Assembly: GCF_947493565.1 (NCBI RefSeq)
Contig: NZ_CANLRG010000011.1
Location: 1 to 64,000 of the forward strand
Length of the DNA: 64,000 nt
Source: an uncultured Lutibacter sp.
Lineage (GTDB): Bacteria > Bacteroidota > Bacteroidia > Flavobacteriales > Flavobacteriaceae
Reading direction: 5' to 3'
Part shown: in pieces, positions 29,348 to 37,958 of the stretch
How positions within the stretch are numbered: position 1 is the first letter of the stretch
Layout of the letters: every line of letters starts with the position of its first letter
Notes under the pieces: model-generated
Database searches by the model: none
Told to the model about the DNA's origin: nothing
The model's input: only the letters and a program-made list of their open reading frames with translations
Position numbers and translations under genes: made by a program

Positions 29348-32300
29348 ATGAGTAAAAAGTTTAGAGAATATAAGGGTTTGAACCTCACTAAAGTAGCAGA
29401 TGAAACTTTAGCGTTTTGGGAAGCTTCAACTATTTTCGAAAAAAGTATAGCAACAAGAAATGATAATAAACCGTTTGTATTTTTTGAAGGACCTCCTTCA
29501 GCAAATGGATTACCTGGTATTCACCATGTGATGGCACGTGCTATAAAAGACATTTTTTGTAGGTATAAAACTTTACAAGGCTTTCAAGTTAAAAGAAAAG
29601 CAGGATGGGATACTCACGGACTGCCAATTGAATTAGGAGTTGAAAAAGAGCTAGGGATAACCAAAGAAGATATTGGTAAAAAAATAACCATTGAAGAATA
29701 TAACGAAGCTTGTAAAAAAGCGGTGATGCGTTATACCGATGTTTGGAATGATTTAACAAAGCGTGTTGGTTATTGGGTAGATATGGAAGATCCATACGTA
29801 ACATACAAACCAAAATACATGGAAACGGTTTGGTGGTTGTTGGCTCAAATGTATAAAAAAGGGCTAATTTATAAAGGATATACCATTCAACCGTATTCAC
29901 CAAAAGCAGGAACAGGTTTAAGCTCACATGAATTAAATCAGCCAGGAACCTATCAAGATGTTACCGATACCACAGCCGTAGCTCAGTTTAAAGCAATTAA
30001 AAATACTTTACCAACCATGTTGCAAAATGTTGAAGGAGATGTGCACTTTTTGGCTTGGACAACTACTCCTTGGACCTTACCATCAAATACAGCATTAACT
30101 GTTGGAAAAAAGATAGACTATGTGTTGGTAAAATCTTTTAATCAATATACATTTAAACCAGTCAATGTAATTTTAGCCAAAAATTTGGTTGGTAAACAAT
30201 TTTCAGGAAAGTTTTTTGAAGTAGAAAATGAATCACAACTTTCTGAATATAAAGAAAACGACAAAAAGATTCCTTATATAATTGTTAATGAATTTAAAGG
30301 AGTTGATATTTTAGAGGCTAAATATGAACAATTATTACCATACGTATTACCTTACAAAAATCCAGAAAATGCATTTAGAGTTATTGCAGGAGATTTTGTA
30401 ACAACGGAAGATGGTACAGGTATTGTACATACCGCACCAACTTTTGGTGCTGATGATGCTTTGGTTGCAAAACAAGCAAGCCCAGAAGTGCCGCCAATGT
30501 TAGTGTTAGATGATTTTGGAAATCCTGTTCCTTTAGTAGATTTGCAAGGAAGATTTACAAAACATATGGGTGAATTTGCTGGGAAATATGTGAAAAATGA
30601 ATATTATAATGAAGGGGAGACGCTAGAGCGTTCATTAGATGTAGATATTGCAATTAAACTAAAAGAAGAAAACAAAGCATTTCATGTAGAAAAATATCGT
30701 CACAGTTACCCACATTGTTGGAGAACCGATAAACCTGTTTTATATTATCCTTTAGATTCTTGGTTTATCAAAGTAACTGATAAGCGTGATAGAATGTTTG
30801 AGTTGAATGAAACAATTAACTGGAAACCAAAATCTACTGGAGAAGGTCGTTTTGGAAACTGGTTAAAAAATGCCAACGACTGGAATTTATCTCGTTCACG
30901 TTACTGGGGAATTCCATTGCCAATTTGGAGAACCGAAGATGGAACAGAAGAACTTATTATAGGTTCAGTTGAAGAGTTGAAAGCTGAAATGAAAAAATCT
31001 GTAGAAGTAGGATTAATGGAAGCCGATATTTTTGCCGATTTTGAAGTTGGAAATATGAGTGAAGCAAACTATGATAAAATAGATCTTCATAAAAACGTAG
31101 TTGATGGAATTATTTTAGTTTCTCCTAAAGGTCAACCAATGAAACGCGAATCAGATTTAATTGATGTTTGGTTTGATTCAGGTTCGATGCCTTATGCACA
31201 ATGGCATTATCCTTTTGAAAATAAAGAACTTATTGACGAAAAAAAATTCTTCCCAGCCGATTTTATTGCAGAAGGAGTTGACCAAACTCGAGGCTGGTTT
31301 TATACCTTGCATGCCATTGGAACCATGGTTTTTGATTCAGTAGCTTATAAAAACGTAGTTTCAAACGGATTGGTTTTAGATAAAGAAGGTAAAAAAATGT
31401 CTAAACGTTTAGGAAATGCCATAGATCCGTTTGAAACAATGGATAAATATGGAGCAGATGCTACGCGTTGGTATATGATTTCAAATGCAAATCCTTGGGA
31501 TAACTTAAAATTTGATATTGAAGGGATTGATGAGGTTAGAAGAAAATTCTTTGGAACATTATACAATACCTACTCTTTCTTTGCATTATATGCTAATTTA
31601 GATAATTTTACTTACGCTGAAGATGAAATTAAAATTAAAGATAGACCAGAAATAGATCGTTGGATTTTATCTGAACTAAATACATTGATTAAAAATGTTG
31701 AAAAATTCTATGAAGAATATGAGCCAACTAAAGCAGCTCGTGCTATTCAAGATTTTGTTTCAGAAAATTTAAGTAATTGGTTTGTGCGTTTAAGTAGAAG
31801 ACGTTTTTGGAAAGGTGAATATGAACAAGATAAAATTTCAGCCTATCAAACATTATACACTTGTATGCTAAATGTAGCTAAGTTAGCTTCTCCAATAGCT
31901 CCGTTCTTTATGGATAACCTTTACAAAGATTTAATTTCAGTTACTGAAAAAGAAAACTTTGAATCCATACATTTAGCTGAATTTCCAAAGTATGATGAAA
32001 ATTTAGTAGATGAAAAATTGGAACACAAAATGCAACAGGCTCAAAAAATTTCATCTATGGTATTATCGTTGCGTAAAAAAGAAATGATAAAAGTTCGCCA
32101 GCCTTTACAACGAATAATGATTCCAGTTTTAGATGAAGAAAGTAGAGAAGAAATTTTAGCTGTTGAAAACTTGATAAAATCTGAAGTAAATGTCAAAGAA
32201 ATTGAATTGATTGATGACGCTTCAGGAATACTAGTTAAAACCATAAAACCGAATTTTAAAGTGCTTGGACCTAAATTTGGAAAGGATATGAGGTTTGTGG

Positions 32301-32755
32301 CACAAGCAATTCAAAATTTAACTCAAGAAGATATTTCAAATGTTGAAAAACAAGGAGAAATTGAGTTAAATGTAAATGAAAATGTTGTAAATTTAACCAT
32401 AGATGAAGTTGAGATAACCTCACAAGATATAGAAGGTTGGCTTGTAGCTAACCAAGGTGGTTTAACAGTGGCTTTAGATGTAACAATATCAGATGAATTG
32501 CGTAAAGAAGGAAATGCCCGTGAACTTATAAATAGAGTTCAAAACTTACGAAAAGAAACAGGCTTAGATGTTACAGATAAAATTAAGCTAATTATTCAAA
32601 AAAATGATATATTAGAGCGCTCAATTGAGGCAAATGAAAATTATATTAAAACCGAAACATTAACAAACGAATTGGTGTTTGAAGAAATGTTAGAAAAAGG
32701 CATAGAAATTGCTTTTGATGATGTAAACACTAAAATATTAATTGAAAAAGTTTAA
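29348..32755 (+). CDS. ileS: Isoleucyl-tRNA synthetase
   Basis: 1135 residues, the long form. The HIGH-type region lies in PPSANGLPGIHH (about 49-60) and the KMSKR loop at 683-687. A large CP1 editing domain contains TTTPWTLPSNTAL, and a long C-terminal anticodon/RNA-binding region follows. The PPSANGLPGIHH form instead of a strict HIGH, together with the length, suggests the eukaryote-like class that is less sensitive to mupirocin, but that is inference. A -7-like TAATTTCG lies about 27 bases upstream. The DksA-like gene follows by 3 bases. Confidence 0.97.
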   Translation: MSKKFREYKGLNLTKVADETLAFWEASTIFEKSIATRNDNKPFVFFEGPPSANGLPGIHHVMARAIKDIFCRYKTLQGFQVKRKAGWDTHGLPIELGVEKELGITKEDIGKKITIEEYNEACKKAVMRYTDVWNDLTKRVGYWVDMEDPYVTYKPKYMETVWWLLAQMYKKGLIYKGYTIQPYSPKAGTGLSSHELNQPGTYQDVTDTTAVAQFKAIKNTLPTMLQNVEGDVHFLAWTTTPWTLPSNTALTVGKKIDYVLVKSFNQYTFKPVNVILAKNLVGKQFSGKFFEVENESQLSEYKENDKKIPYIIVNEFKGVDILEAKYEQLLPYVLPYKNPENAFRVIAGDFVTTEDGTGIVHTAPTFGADDALVAKQASPEVPPMLVLDDFGNPVPLVDLQGRFTKHMGEFAGKYVKNEYYNEGETLERSLDVDIAIKLKEENKAFHVEKYRHSYPHCWRTDKPVLYYPLDSWFIKVTDKRDRMFELNETINWKPKSTGEGRFGNWLKNANDWNLSRSRYWGIPLPIWRTEDGTEELIIGSVEELKAEMKKSVEVGLMEADIFADFEVGNMSEANYDKIDLHKNVVDGIILVSPKGQPMKRESDLIDVWFDSGSMPYAQWHYPFENKELIDEKKFFPADFIAEGVDQTRGWFYTLHAIGTMVFDSVAYKNVVSNGLVLDKEGKKMSKRLGNAIDPFETMDKYGADATRWYMISNANPWDNLKFDIEGIDEVRRKFFGTLYNTYSFFALYANLDNFTYAEDEIKIKDRPEIDRWILSELNTLIKNVEKFYEEYEPTKAARAIQDFVSENLSNWFVRLSRRRFWKGEYEQDKISAYQTLYTCMLNVAKLASPIAPFFMDNLYKDLISVTEKENFESIHLAEFPKYDENLVDEKLEHKMQQAQKISSMVLSLRKKEMIKVRQPLQRIMIPVLDEESREEILAVENLIKSEVNVKEIELIDDASGILVKTIKPNFKVLGPKFGKDMRFVAQAIQNLTQEDISNVEKQGEIELNVNENVVNLTIDEVEITSQDIEGWLVANQGGLTVALDVTISDELRKEGNARELINRVQNLRKETGLDVTDKIKLIIQKNDILERSIEANENYIKTETLTNELVFEEMLEKGIEIAFDDVNTKILIEKV

Positions 32756-32758
32756 GTT

Positions 32759-33139
32759 ATGAATGAAAATAATAATAGATATTCTGATAAGGATTTAGCT
32801 GAATTTAAAGAGATTATTTTAAAGAAAATTAAACATGCAGAAGAAGATTTAGCGTTGTTAAAAAGTAGCTTTAAAAACGATAGTAGTAATGGAACAGATG
32901 ATACTTCTCCAACTTTTAAAGCCTTTGAAGACGGTTCTGAAACCATGTCTAAAGAAGCCAATGTACAGTTAGCAATACGTCAAGAAAAATTTATTAGAGA
33001 TTTAAAAAACGCACTTATACGTATTGAAAATAAAACATATGGTGTGTGTCGTGTTACAGGAAAGTTAATTCAAAAGGAACGCCTAAAATTAGTTCCGCAT
33101 GCAACATTAAGCATTGAAGCAAAAAACATGCAACAATAA
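32759..33139 (+). CDS. DksA/TraR-like transcription factor lacking most zinc ligands
   Basis: 126 residues. A long coiled-coil (about 9-40 and 64-92) is followed by a short DksA-type C-terminal fold. Aligned with the E. coli zinc finger, the four cysteines become Cys97, Thr100, Ser118 and Ala121, so zinc cannot be held in the usual way. Zinc-independent DksA proteins with such replacements are known (DksA2 of Pseudomonas). It should bind RNA polymerase in the secondary channel and act with ppGpp. It follows ileS by 3 bases and ends at a terminator. Confidence 0.88.
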   Translation: MNENNNRYSDKDLAEFKEIILKKIKHAEEDLALLKSSFKNDSSNGTDDTSPTFKAFEDGSETMSKEANVQLAIRQEKFIRDLKNALIRIENKTYGVCRVTGKLIQKERLKLVPHATLSIEAKNMQQ

Positions 33140-33162
33140 AATATTGTTTTTTTAATAGTTAA

Positions 33163-33195
33163 GAAGCTTCCTAAACTTTGGAAGCTTCATTTTTT
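33163..33195 (+). terminator. Terminator after ileS and the DksA-like gene
   Basis: Arms GAAGCTTCC and GGAAGCTTC (perfect, 9 bp) around an 8-base loop, followed by A then a T-run. Confidence 0.88.
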
Positions 33196-33221
33196 AATAC
33201 CGTTCAATAAAATCAAAAAAA

Positions 33222-33812
33222 TTGAAAAAATCCATTCTTATTATCGTTTTAGTCTTATTAATAGATCAAATTAGTAAAATATACATAAAAACTAATTTTT
33301 TATATGGTGAAGAGGTAGTAGTTTTCGATTGGTTTCGTATTCATTTTATTGAAAATAACGGAATGGCTTGGGGAGCCGAATTTGGAGGAAAAGCAGGAAA
33401 GTTATTTTTAACAATATTTAGATTATTTGCAATTACAGGTATTGGATATTGGCTATATTCCTCTATTAAAAAAGGAGCTCCTAATATTTTAATAGTAGCA
33501 ATTTCTTTAATTTTTGCTGGTGCATTAGGAAATATTATAGATTCCGTTTTTTACGGTATCATTTTCGATACTCCTCTAAATGCTACAGCCACATTATTTG
33601 CTGAAAAGCCTTACGGTGAATTATTTCATGGCAAAGTTGTAGACATGCTTTACTTTCCAATTTGGAATGGAAATCTCCCAGAATGGTTCCCAATTTGGGG
33701 CGGAAAACCTTTTACATTTTTTAACGCAATTTTTAATATAGCCGATACCGCAATTTCTACAGCGGTAGGGTTGTTAATAGTATTTAATAAAAAAGCATTT
33801 CCAAAAACATAG
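33222..33812 (+). CDS. lspA: Signal peptidase II (lipoprotein signal peptidase)
   Basis: 196 residues with four membrane helices. The catalytic aspartates are Asp141 (KVVDMLYFP) and Asp175 (FNIADTAIS); the GNIIDS motif (Asp107) and FIENNGMAWG are also in place. It cleaves prolipoproteins before the lipidated Cys. The 30-residue loop between the first Asp motif and VVDM is longer than in E. coli, as is common in Bacteroidetes. No ATG is in frame; TTG at 33222 gives the KKSILIIVLVLL start and is taken. The window encodes several lipoprotein substrates, including gldD. Confidence 0.95.
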   Translation: MKKSILIIVLVLLIDQISKIYIKTNFLYGEEVVVFDWFRIHFIENNGMAWGAEFGGKAGKLFLTIFRLFAITGIGYWLYSSIKKGAPNILIVAISLIFAGALGNIIDSVFYGIIFDTPLNATATLFAEKPYGELFHGKVVDMLYFPIWNGNLPEWFPIWGGKPFTFFNAIFNIADTAISTAVGLLIVFNKKAFPKT

Positions 33813-33865
33813 TGCTTAATTAATTTCAATAAAAAATGAACTTTTAATTTGTTTATTAATACATT

Positions 33866-33890
33866 AATCGTAATATTGCAATAAAGCAAT
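33866..33890 (+). promoter_or_regulatory. ArsR operator-promoter, copy 1
   Basis: The element holds ATCGTAATATTGCAAT (33867-33882), an imperfect palindrome whose centre overlaps the -7-like TAATATTG (33871-33878). The same arrangement, AATCGTAA followed by TTGC and ATAAA, recurs before the second arsR gene at 35851-35874. It is a strong candidate for the shared ArsR binding site. Confidence 0.6.
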
Positions 33891-33897
33891 TAAAGAG

Positions 33898-34230
33898 ATG
33901 GGAGTAACTAAAAAAGAAAAATTTAATCAGGAGCAAAATGAAATTGCAACCGTAGCTAAAGTATTTGCACATCCTGCTAGAATAGCCATTATACAGCAAT
34001 TATTTAAATTGAACGCTTGTGTTTGCGGAGATTTAGTGAATGAGATTGGGCTAGCTCAACCAACTATTTCTCAGCATTTAAAAGAATTAAAGAATTTAGG
34101 AATAATAAAAGGTGAAGTAGAAGGTACAAGTGTTTGTTATTGTATAAATGATGAAGTTTGGAACAAAACTAAAAAACTTCTCGTCAATTTTTTAAATCAA
34201 AATATACATTCAGAAAAGAATTGTTGTTAA
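33898..34230 (+). CDS. arsR: ArsR family arsenite-responsive repressor, first copy
   Basis: 110 residues, a winged helix of the SmtB/ArsR family. The As(III)-binding element is in helix 3, NACVCGDLV, matching the E. coli ELCVCDL motif. The recognition helix is AQPTISQHLKELKNLGII. Two further cysteines form a vicinal pair at the very C-terminus (EKNCC), as in two other proteins of the island. It should repress the DUF6428-acr3 operon until arsenite binds. The operator-like palindrome lies 7 bases upstream of the ATG. Confidence 0.93.
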   Translation: MGVTKKEKFNQEQNEIATVAKVFAHPARIAIIQQLFKLNACVCGDLVNEIGLAQPTISQHLKELKNLGIIKGEVEGTSVCYCINDEVWNKTKKLLVNFLNQNIHSEKNCC

Positions 34231-34255
34231 CACTTAATCTAAATTAAAAATAATT

Positions 34256-34729
34256 ATGACTTTAGAACAAATTAAACAGCATTTAAAAGAATTAGACACA
34301 ATAGCTTTTCAATTGCCAGATGGAAGTTTGGTGCCGCGCCATTTTCATGTAACTGAGGTAGGAAAAATAACGAAACATTTTATTGATTGTGGTGGAACAA
34401 TAAGAAATGAAGAAGTTGTAAATTTTCAATTATGGGAAGCTAACGATTACGACCATCGTTTACATCCTGAAAAATTAATTCATATCATTGAGCTATCTGA
34501 TAGGCTTTTAAATATTGGAGATTTAAATATTGAAATAGAGTATCAAGGACCTACAATTGGTAAATATGGCTTGGATTTTGACGGAACCAATTTTTTATTA
34601 ACTATTAAACAAACAGATTGTTTAGCAAAAAATAATTGTAAGATACCTGAGCATAAAACAAACACAGCCCTTTCTGAATTACCAAAAGAAGCTAATAGCT
34701 GTTGCACTCCAAGCTCAAATTGTTGTTAA
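34256..34729 (+). CDS. DUF6428 family protein with vicinal-Cys tail
   Basis: 157 residues, cytoplasmic. I recognise it as DUF6428, a family regularly found in Bacteroidetes arsenic operons, on the basis of QLPDGSLVPRHFHVTEVG, FIDCGGTIR, FQLWEANDYDHRLHPEKL and the KQTDCLAKNNC segment. It has no known catalytic motif, but the HFHVTE and DHRLHP histidines and the C-terminal CCTPSSNCC tail suggest As(III) binding. Its function is unproven. It sits between the first arsR and acr3 with gaps of 25 and 42 bases, so it is probably in their operon. Confidence 0.85.
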   Translation: MTLEQIKQHLKELDTIAFQLPDGSLVPRHFHVTEVGKITKHFIDCGGTIRNEEVVNFQLWEANDYDHRLHPEKLIHIIELSDRLLNIGDLNIEIEYQGPTIGKYGLDFDGTNFLLTIKQTDCLAKNNCKIPEHKTNTALSELPKEANSCCTPSSNCC

Positions 34730-34771
34730 ATGAGTTACAAAAAAATAGGTAATTTATTATATTAATTAAAA

Positions 34772-35803
34772 ATGAAAAAAAAATTAAGTTTTTTAGATAG
34801 TTATTTAACGTTATGGATATTCATGGCAATGTTATTAGGTGTTGGAATTGGGTATTTTATTCCATCATTTTCTACACAAATAAATTCTTTTAGTAGGGGA
34901 ACCACAAATATTCCAATCGCTATTGGTTTAATTATTATGATGTATCCACCATTGGCTAAAGTAAATTACTCCTTACTTCCAAAGGTGTTTAAAAACGTGA
35001 AAATTTTAACTATTTCGTTATTATTAAACTGGATAATAGGACCAGTATTAATGTTTATTTTAGCACTCATTTTTTTACAAGATTATCCAGAGTATATGGT
35101 AGGCTTAATTTTAATTGGGTTGGCTCGTTGTATTGCAATGGTATTAGTATGGAACGATCTTGCGGAAGGAAGTAGTGAGTATGGAGCTGGATTAGTTGCC
35201 TTAAATAGTGTTTTTCAAGTATTTGCTTATAGTTTTTATGCTTGGTTGTTTATCACTGTTTTGCCTCCATATTTTGGGTTTAAAGGTGCAATTGTAGATA
35301 TTTCTATAACAACAATTGCAGAAAGTGTTGCTATTTATTTGGGAGTTCCATTTTTACTTGGAATTTTAAGCAGAATTATTTTGGTGAAGTTAAAAGGAGA
35401 ACAATGGTATACTCAAAAATTCATTCCTACAATTTCACCACTAACGTTAATTGCTCTATTATTTACAATTGTTGTAATGTTTTCATTAAAAGGAGAATTA
35501 ATTGTTGAAATTCCAATGGATGTATTAATAATTGCAGTTCCATTATTGATTTATTTTGCGATAATGTTTTTTATTGGTTTTATTACCACTAAAGCTATGG
35601 GGGCAACATACCACAAAACTGCTGCAGTTGCATTTACAGCAGCAGGAAATAATTTTGAACTTGCCATTGCCGTTGCTATAGCTGTATTTGGGCTTAACTC
35701 TGGTCAAGCTTTTACAGGCGTTATTGGTCCATTGGTTGAGGTTCCAGCACTTATTTTATTAGTGCGTGTTTCTTTTTGGTTGAAAAAAAAGTATTTTAAA
35801 TAA
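34772..35803 (+). CDS. acr3: ACR3-family arsenite efflux permease
   Basis: 343 residues with ten membrane helices. The essential Cys is Cys120 in [17 protein letters not shown], and the second conserved region [16 protein letters not shown] is intact; both are diagnostic of ACR3. It exports As(OH)3 by exchange with protons. It is the third gene of the first ars unit and no arsC gene is near, so only the trivalent form can be handled by this island unless arsenate is reduced by an enzyme encoded elsewhere. A 30-base hairpin follows the stop. Confidence 0.95.
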   Translation: MKKKLSFLDSYLTLWIFMAMLLGVGIGYFIPSFSTQINSFSRGTTNIPIAIGLIIMMYPPLAKVNYSLLPKVFKNVKILTISLLLNWIIGPVLMFILALIFLQDYPEYMVGLILIGLARCIAMVLVWNDLAEGSSEYGAGLVALNSVFQVFAYSFYAWLFITVLPPYFGFKGAIVDISITTIAESVAIYLGVPFLLGILSRIILVKLKGEQWYTQKFIPTISPLTLIALLFTIVVMFSLKGELIVEIPMDVLIIAVPLLIYFAIMFFIGFITTKAMGATYHKTAAVAFTAAGNNFELAIAVAIAVFGLNSGQAFTGVIGPLVEVPALILLVRVSFWLKKKYFK

Positions 35804-35811
35804 AAAAAATG

Positions 35812-35841
35812 ATTCAAAGATGATCTTTATCATCTTTGAAT
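35812..35841. repeat. 30-base perfect hairpin between the two ars units
   Basis: Perfect 13-bp arms ATTCAAAGATGAT and ATCATCTTTGAAT with a CTTT loop. There is no T-run on the plus strand, but the minus-strand continuation is T-rich. It could end the acr3 transcript weakly, or act as a control element, since its right arm overlaps where the -33 contact of the second arsR promoter would lie. Confidence 0.7.
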
Positions 35842-35850
35842 TTAAATGCC

Positions 35851-35874
35851 AATCGTAAATTTGCGATAAACAAT
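35851..35874 (+). promoter_or_regulatory. ArsR operator-promoter, copy 2, with -7 element
   Basis: ATCGTAAATTTGCGAT (35852-35867) is a near-perfect palindrome covering the -7 element TAAATTTG (35856-35863), which fits TAnnTTTG exactly. It is a near copy of the element at 33866-33890. Confidence 0.65.
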
Positions 35875-36178
35875 GAAAAGAACAATAGAACATATCGAGT
35901 ACCATAAAGACACAGAACAATTAGCGCGTTTTGCTAAAGCTTTAGGGCATCCTACACGAATAGCCATTTTAAAATATCTTAAAAATCAATCTTGTTGTTT
36001 TACTGGTGATTTAGTTGAAGTATTTCCTTTAGCACAATCAACCATTTCACAACATTTGAAAGAACTAAAGAATGCTGGCTTAATCCAAGGAGAATTAAAT
36101 CCCCCTAAAATAAAGTATTGTATCAATAAAGATAATTGGAAGGTTGCAAAAGAGTTATTGAGCCAATTTTTTAATTGA
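35873..36178 (+). CDS. arsR: ArsR family repressor, second copy
   Basis: 101 residues, SmtB/ArsR winged helix. The helix-3 sensor is SCCFTGDL, a Cys-Cys pair at the position of the CVC in the first copy, so the As(III) site differs slightly. The recognition helix AQSTISQHLKELKNAGLI is nearly the same as in the first copy, which fits a shared operator. It opens the second unit (thioredoxin-like, ArsP-like permease, ArsF-like, CcdA-like genes). The start codon lies at the 3' edge of its own operator, with only a short leader. Confidence 0.93.
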   Translation: MKRTIEHIEYHKDTEQLARFAKALGHPTRIAILKYLKNQSCCFTGDLVEVFPLAQSTISQHLKELKNAGLIQGELNPPKIKYCINKDNWKVAKELLSQFFN

Positions 36179-36229
36179 TGTTTTAAATGAATTGGTTCAC
36201 TGTTTTAAATAAATATTAAACATAATACA

Positions 36230-36532
36230 ATGAATATTTTAATTAAAGTATTAGGAACAGGTTGTGCAAAATGCAAACAAACCACCGAGGTTATTCAACA
36301 AGTAGTAAATGAAAATAAGCTAAAAATTGAGATTGAAAAAGTAGAAGACATTATGAAAATAATGGAATACAATGTGATGTCTACACCTGCAGTGGTTATA
36401 AATAATGAAGTTGTGATAAAGGGTAGAGTTCCTTCAAAAGAAGAAATAAAAGAAATTTTGTTGGCAAACAAAACAATTGAAGATTCAGATAAACCAAGTG
36501 AAGGTTGTTGTTCTAATAATACTTGCTGTTAA
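36230..36532 (+). CDS. Small thioredoxin-like disulfide protein with Cys-rich tail
   Basis: 100 residues, no signal peptide, so cytoplasmic. Active-site CxxC at Cys12-Cys15 in GTGCAKCK, and the cis-Pro motif STPAVVINN with Pro53, identify the redox-active disulfide protein 2 family (often beside permeases in ars operons). An added tail GCCSNNTCC ends the protein. It may pass electrons to the neighbours or carry As(III). It could correspond to ArsE of arsEFG operons known from other bacteria, but that is not certain from the sequence. Confidence 0.88.
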   Translation: MNILIKVLGTGCAKCKQTTEVIQQVVNENKLKIEIEKVEDIMKIMEYNVMSTPAVVINNEVVIKGRVPSKEEIKEILLANKTIEDSDKPSEGCCSNNTCC

Positions 36533-36544
36533 TAATCATCTATA

Positions 36545-37522
36545 ATGTTTGATTGGATTCAAAAATTGGCCAATTGGTTGGTATATGATTCCTTGGAAAT
36601 GACGCAAGGCACACATTTGGCTAAAGCCTTAAACTTTTTTATTTACGATACCATAAAAATTATACTCTTATTAGTTGTTATCATTTTTTTAATGGGAATT
36701 GTAAACAGTTATTTTCCTATTGATAAAGTTAGAAATTACCTTTCTAGAAATAAATTATATGGGTTAGAATATTTAATGGCAAGTTTATTTGGAGTGGTTA
36801 CTCCTTTTTGTTCTTGTTCTTCAGTTCCTTTATTTATTGGTTTTGTAAAAGGAGGAATTCCATTAGGAGTAACTTTTGCGTTTTTAATTACTTCTCCTTT
36901 AGTAAATGAAGTTGCTATTGGATTATTTTTAGGTCTTTTCGGGGTTAAAACTACACTAATTTATATTATAAGCGGCATTTTACTTGGGGTTGTTTCAGGA
37001 TTTATTTTAGGCAAATTTAATTTGGAGCAATTTTTAACACCTTGGGTAAAAAATGTACTTGAAAACTCACAACGAGAAGAAGCTGTTTTTAAAGTTGAAA
37101 AAACACCTTTTATAATGCGTTTGCCAACTATTTGGAAAGAAGAAAAGAGTATTTTAAAAGGAGTAATTCCATATGTTATTGTTGGGATAGCCGTTGGAGG
37201 GTTAATGCATGGATATATTCCTGAAGGTTTTTTTGAAACATATATGGCGAAAGATAATTTATTAGCGGTTCCATTAGCAACTATTATGGCCGTTCCAATG
37301 TATTTGAACGCTTCAGGTATTTTACCAATAGTTCAAGTATTGGTTTTAAAAGGAATTCCTTTAGGTACAGCAATCGCTTTTATGATGGGGGTTGTTGGAC
37401 TTTCTTTGCCAGAAGCAATGCTTTTAAAAAAAGTAATGACATTTAAGTTAATTGGAATTTTCTTTGGAGTAGTAACACTTTGCATTATCATTTCAGGATA
37501 TATATTTAACCTTATTTTTTAA
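36545..37522 (+). CDS. ArsP/DUF318-like permease
   Basis: 325 residues with about eight membrane helices in two repeats. The TPFCSCSSVPLFIGF motif (Cys88, Cys90) and the second repeat VPMYLNASGILPI are typical of the DUF318 permeases, which include ArsP, an exporter of trivalent organoarsenicals. The Cys pair is expected to hold the As(III) group. It starts 12 bases after the thioredoxin-like gene. With an ACR3 already in the first unit, a distinct substrate such as methylarsenite or an aromatic arsenical is plausible but inferred. Confidence 0.88.
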   Translation: MFDWIQKLANWLVYDSLEMTQGTHLAKALNFFIYDTIKIILLLVVIIFLMGIVNSYFPIDKVRNYLSRNKLYGLEYLMASLFGVVTPFCSCSSVPLFIGFVKGGIPLGVTFAFLITSPLVNEVAIGLFLGLFGVKTTLIYIISGILLGVVSGFILGKFNLEQFLTPWVKNVLENSQREEAVFKVEKTPFIMRLPTIWKEEKSILKGVIPYVIVGIAVGGLMHGYIPEGFFETYMAKDNLLAVPLATIMAVPMYLNASGILPIVQVLVLKGIPLGTAIAFMMGVVGLSLPEAMLLKKVMTFKLIGIFFGVVTLCIIISGYIFNLIF

Positions 37523-37541
37523 CTATTTAAAAATTTTAAAA

Positions 37542-37958
37542 ATGAAAAACTCATACAAAGCATTAACAATTTTAATTCTTAACTTATTCTTGTTTTCTAT
37601 TAATGGAAAAGCACAAAATAAGAATATGATTCAAATTTTTGATTTTCATACAACTAACCGATGTGTTACTTGTAAAGCTATTGAGGCAAATATCAAATAT
37701 ACGTTAGAAACGTACTTTAAAAATGAATTAGAAAGTGGAAAAATTACTTTTAAAGTAATTAATATTGATAAAGAAGAAAATCAGCAAATAGCTGAAAAAT
37801 TTTATGCATCAGGAACTTCGTTGTTTTTAAATGTGATAAATAATGGGAATGAAAAACAAGTAGATCTAACTCAATTTGCTTTTATGTATGGTAAAAAACA
37901 ACAAGAATTTTCTGAAAAATTGAAAACTAAATTAGAAAAGCAACTGCAAAAAGTATAA
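37542..37958 (+). CDS. Exported thioredoxin-like protein, ArsF-like
   Basis: 138 residues. A signal peptide (about 1-25, ending GKAQ) sends it to the periplasm. A thioredoxin-like fold has CxxC at Cys41-Cys44 (TTNRCVTCKAIE) and a late SLFLNV strand where the cis-Pro loop would be, without the usual proline. I recognise it as the family named after ArsF of arsEFG operons (nitrophenyl-arsenical reduction). The name rests on recall of that family and the neighbourhood. The CcdA-like gene begins 1 base beyond its stop (37959), so the two are tightly coupled. Confidence 0.8.
   Translation: MKNSYKALTILILNLFLFSINGKAQNKNMIQIFDFHTTNRCVTCKAIEANIKYTLETYFKNELESGKITFKVINIDKEENQQIAEKFYASGTSLFLNVINNGNEKQVDLTQFAFMYGKKQQEFSEKLKTKLEKQLQKV

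Noticed and set aside
29589-29927. Long minus-strand frame opposite ileS
   Set aside because: It lies wholly inside a well-conserved synthetase gene, has no promoter or recognisable motif, and its composition reflects the coding strand. The same holds for other opposite-strand frames, for example inside feoB, rseP, uvrC and rng.
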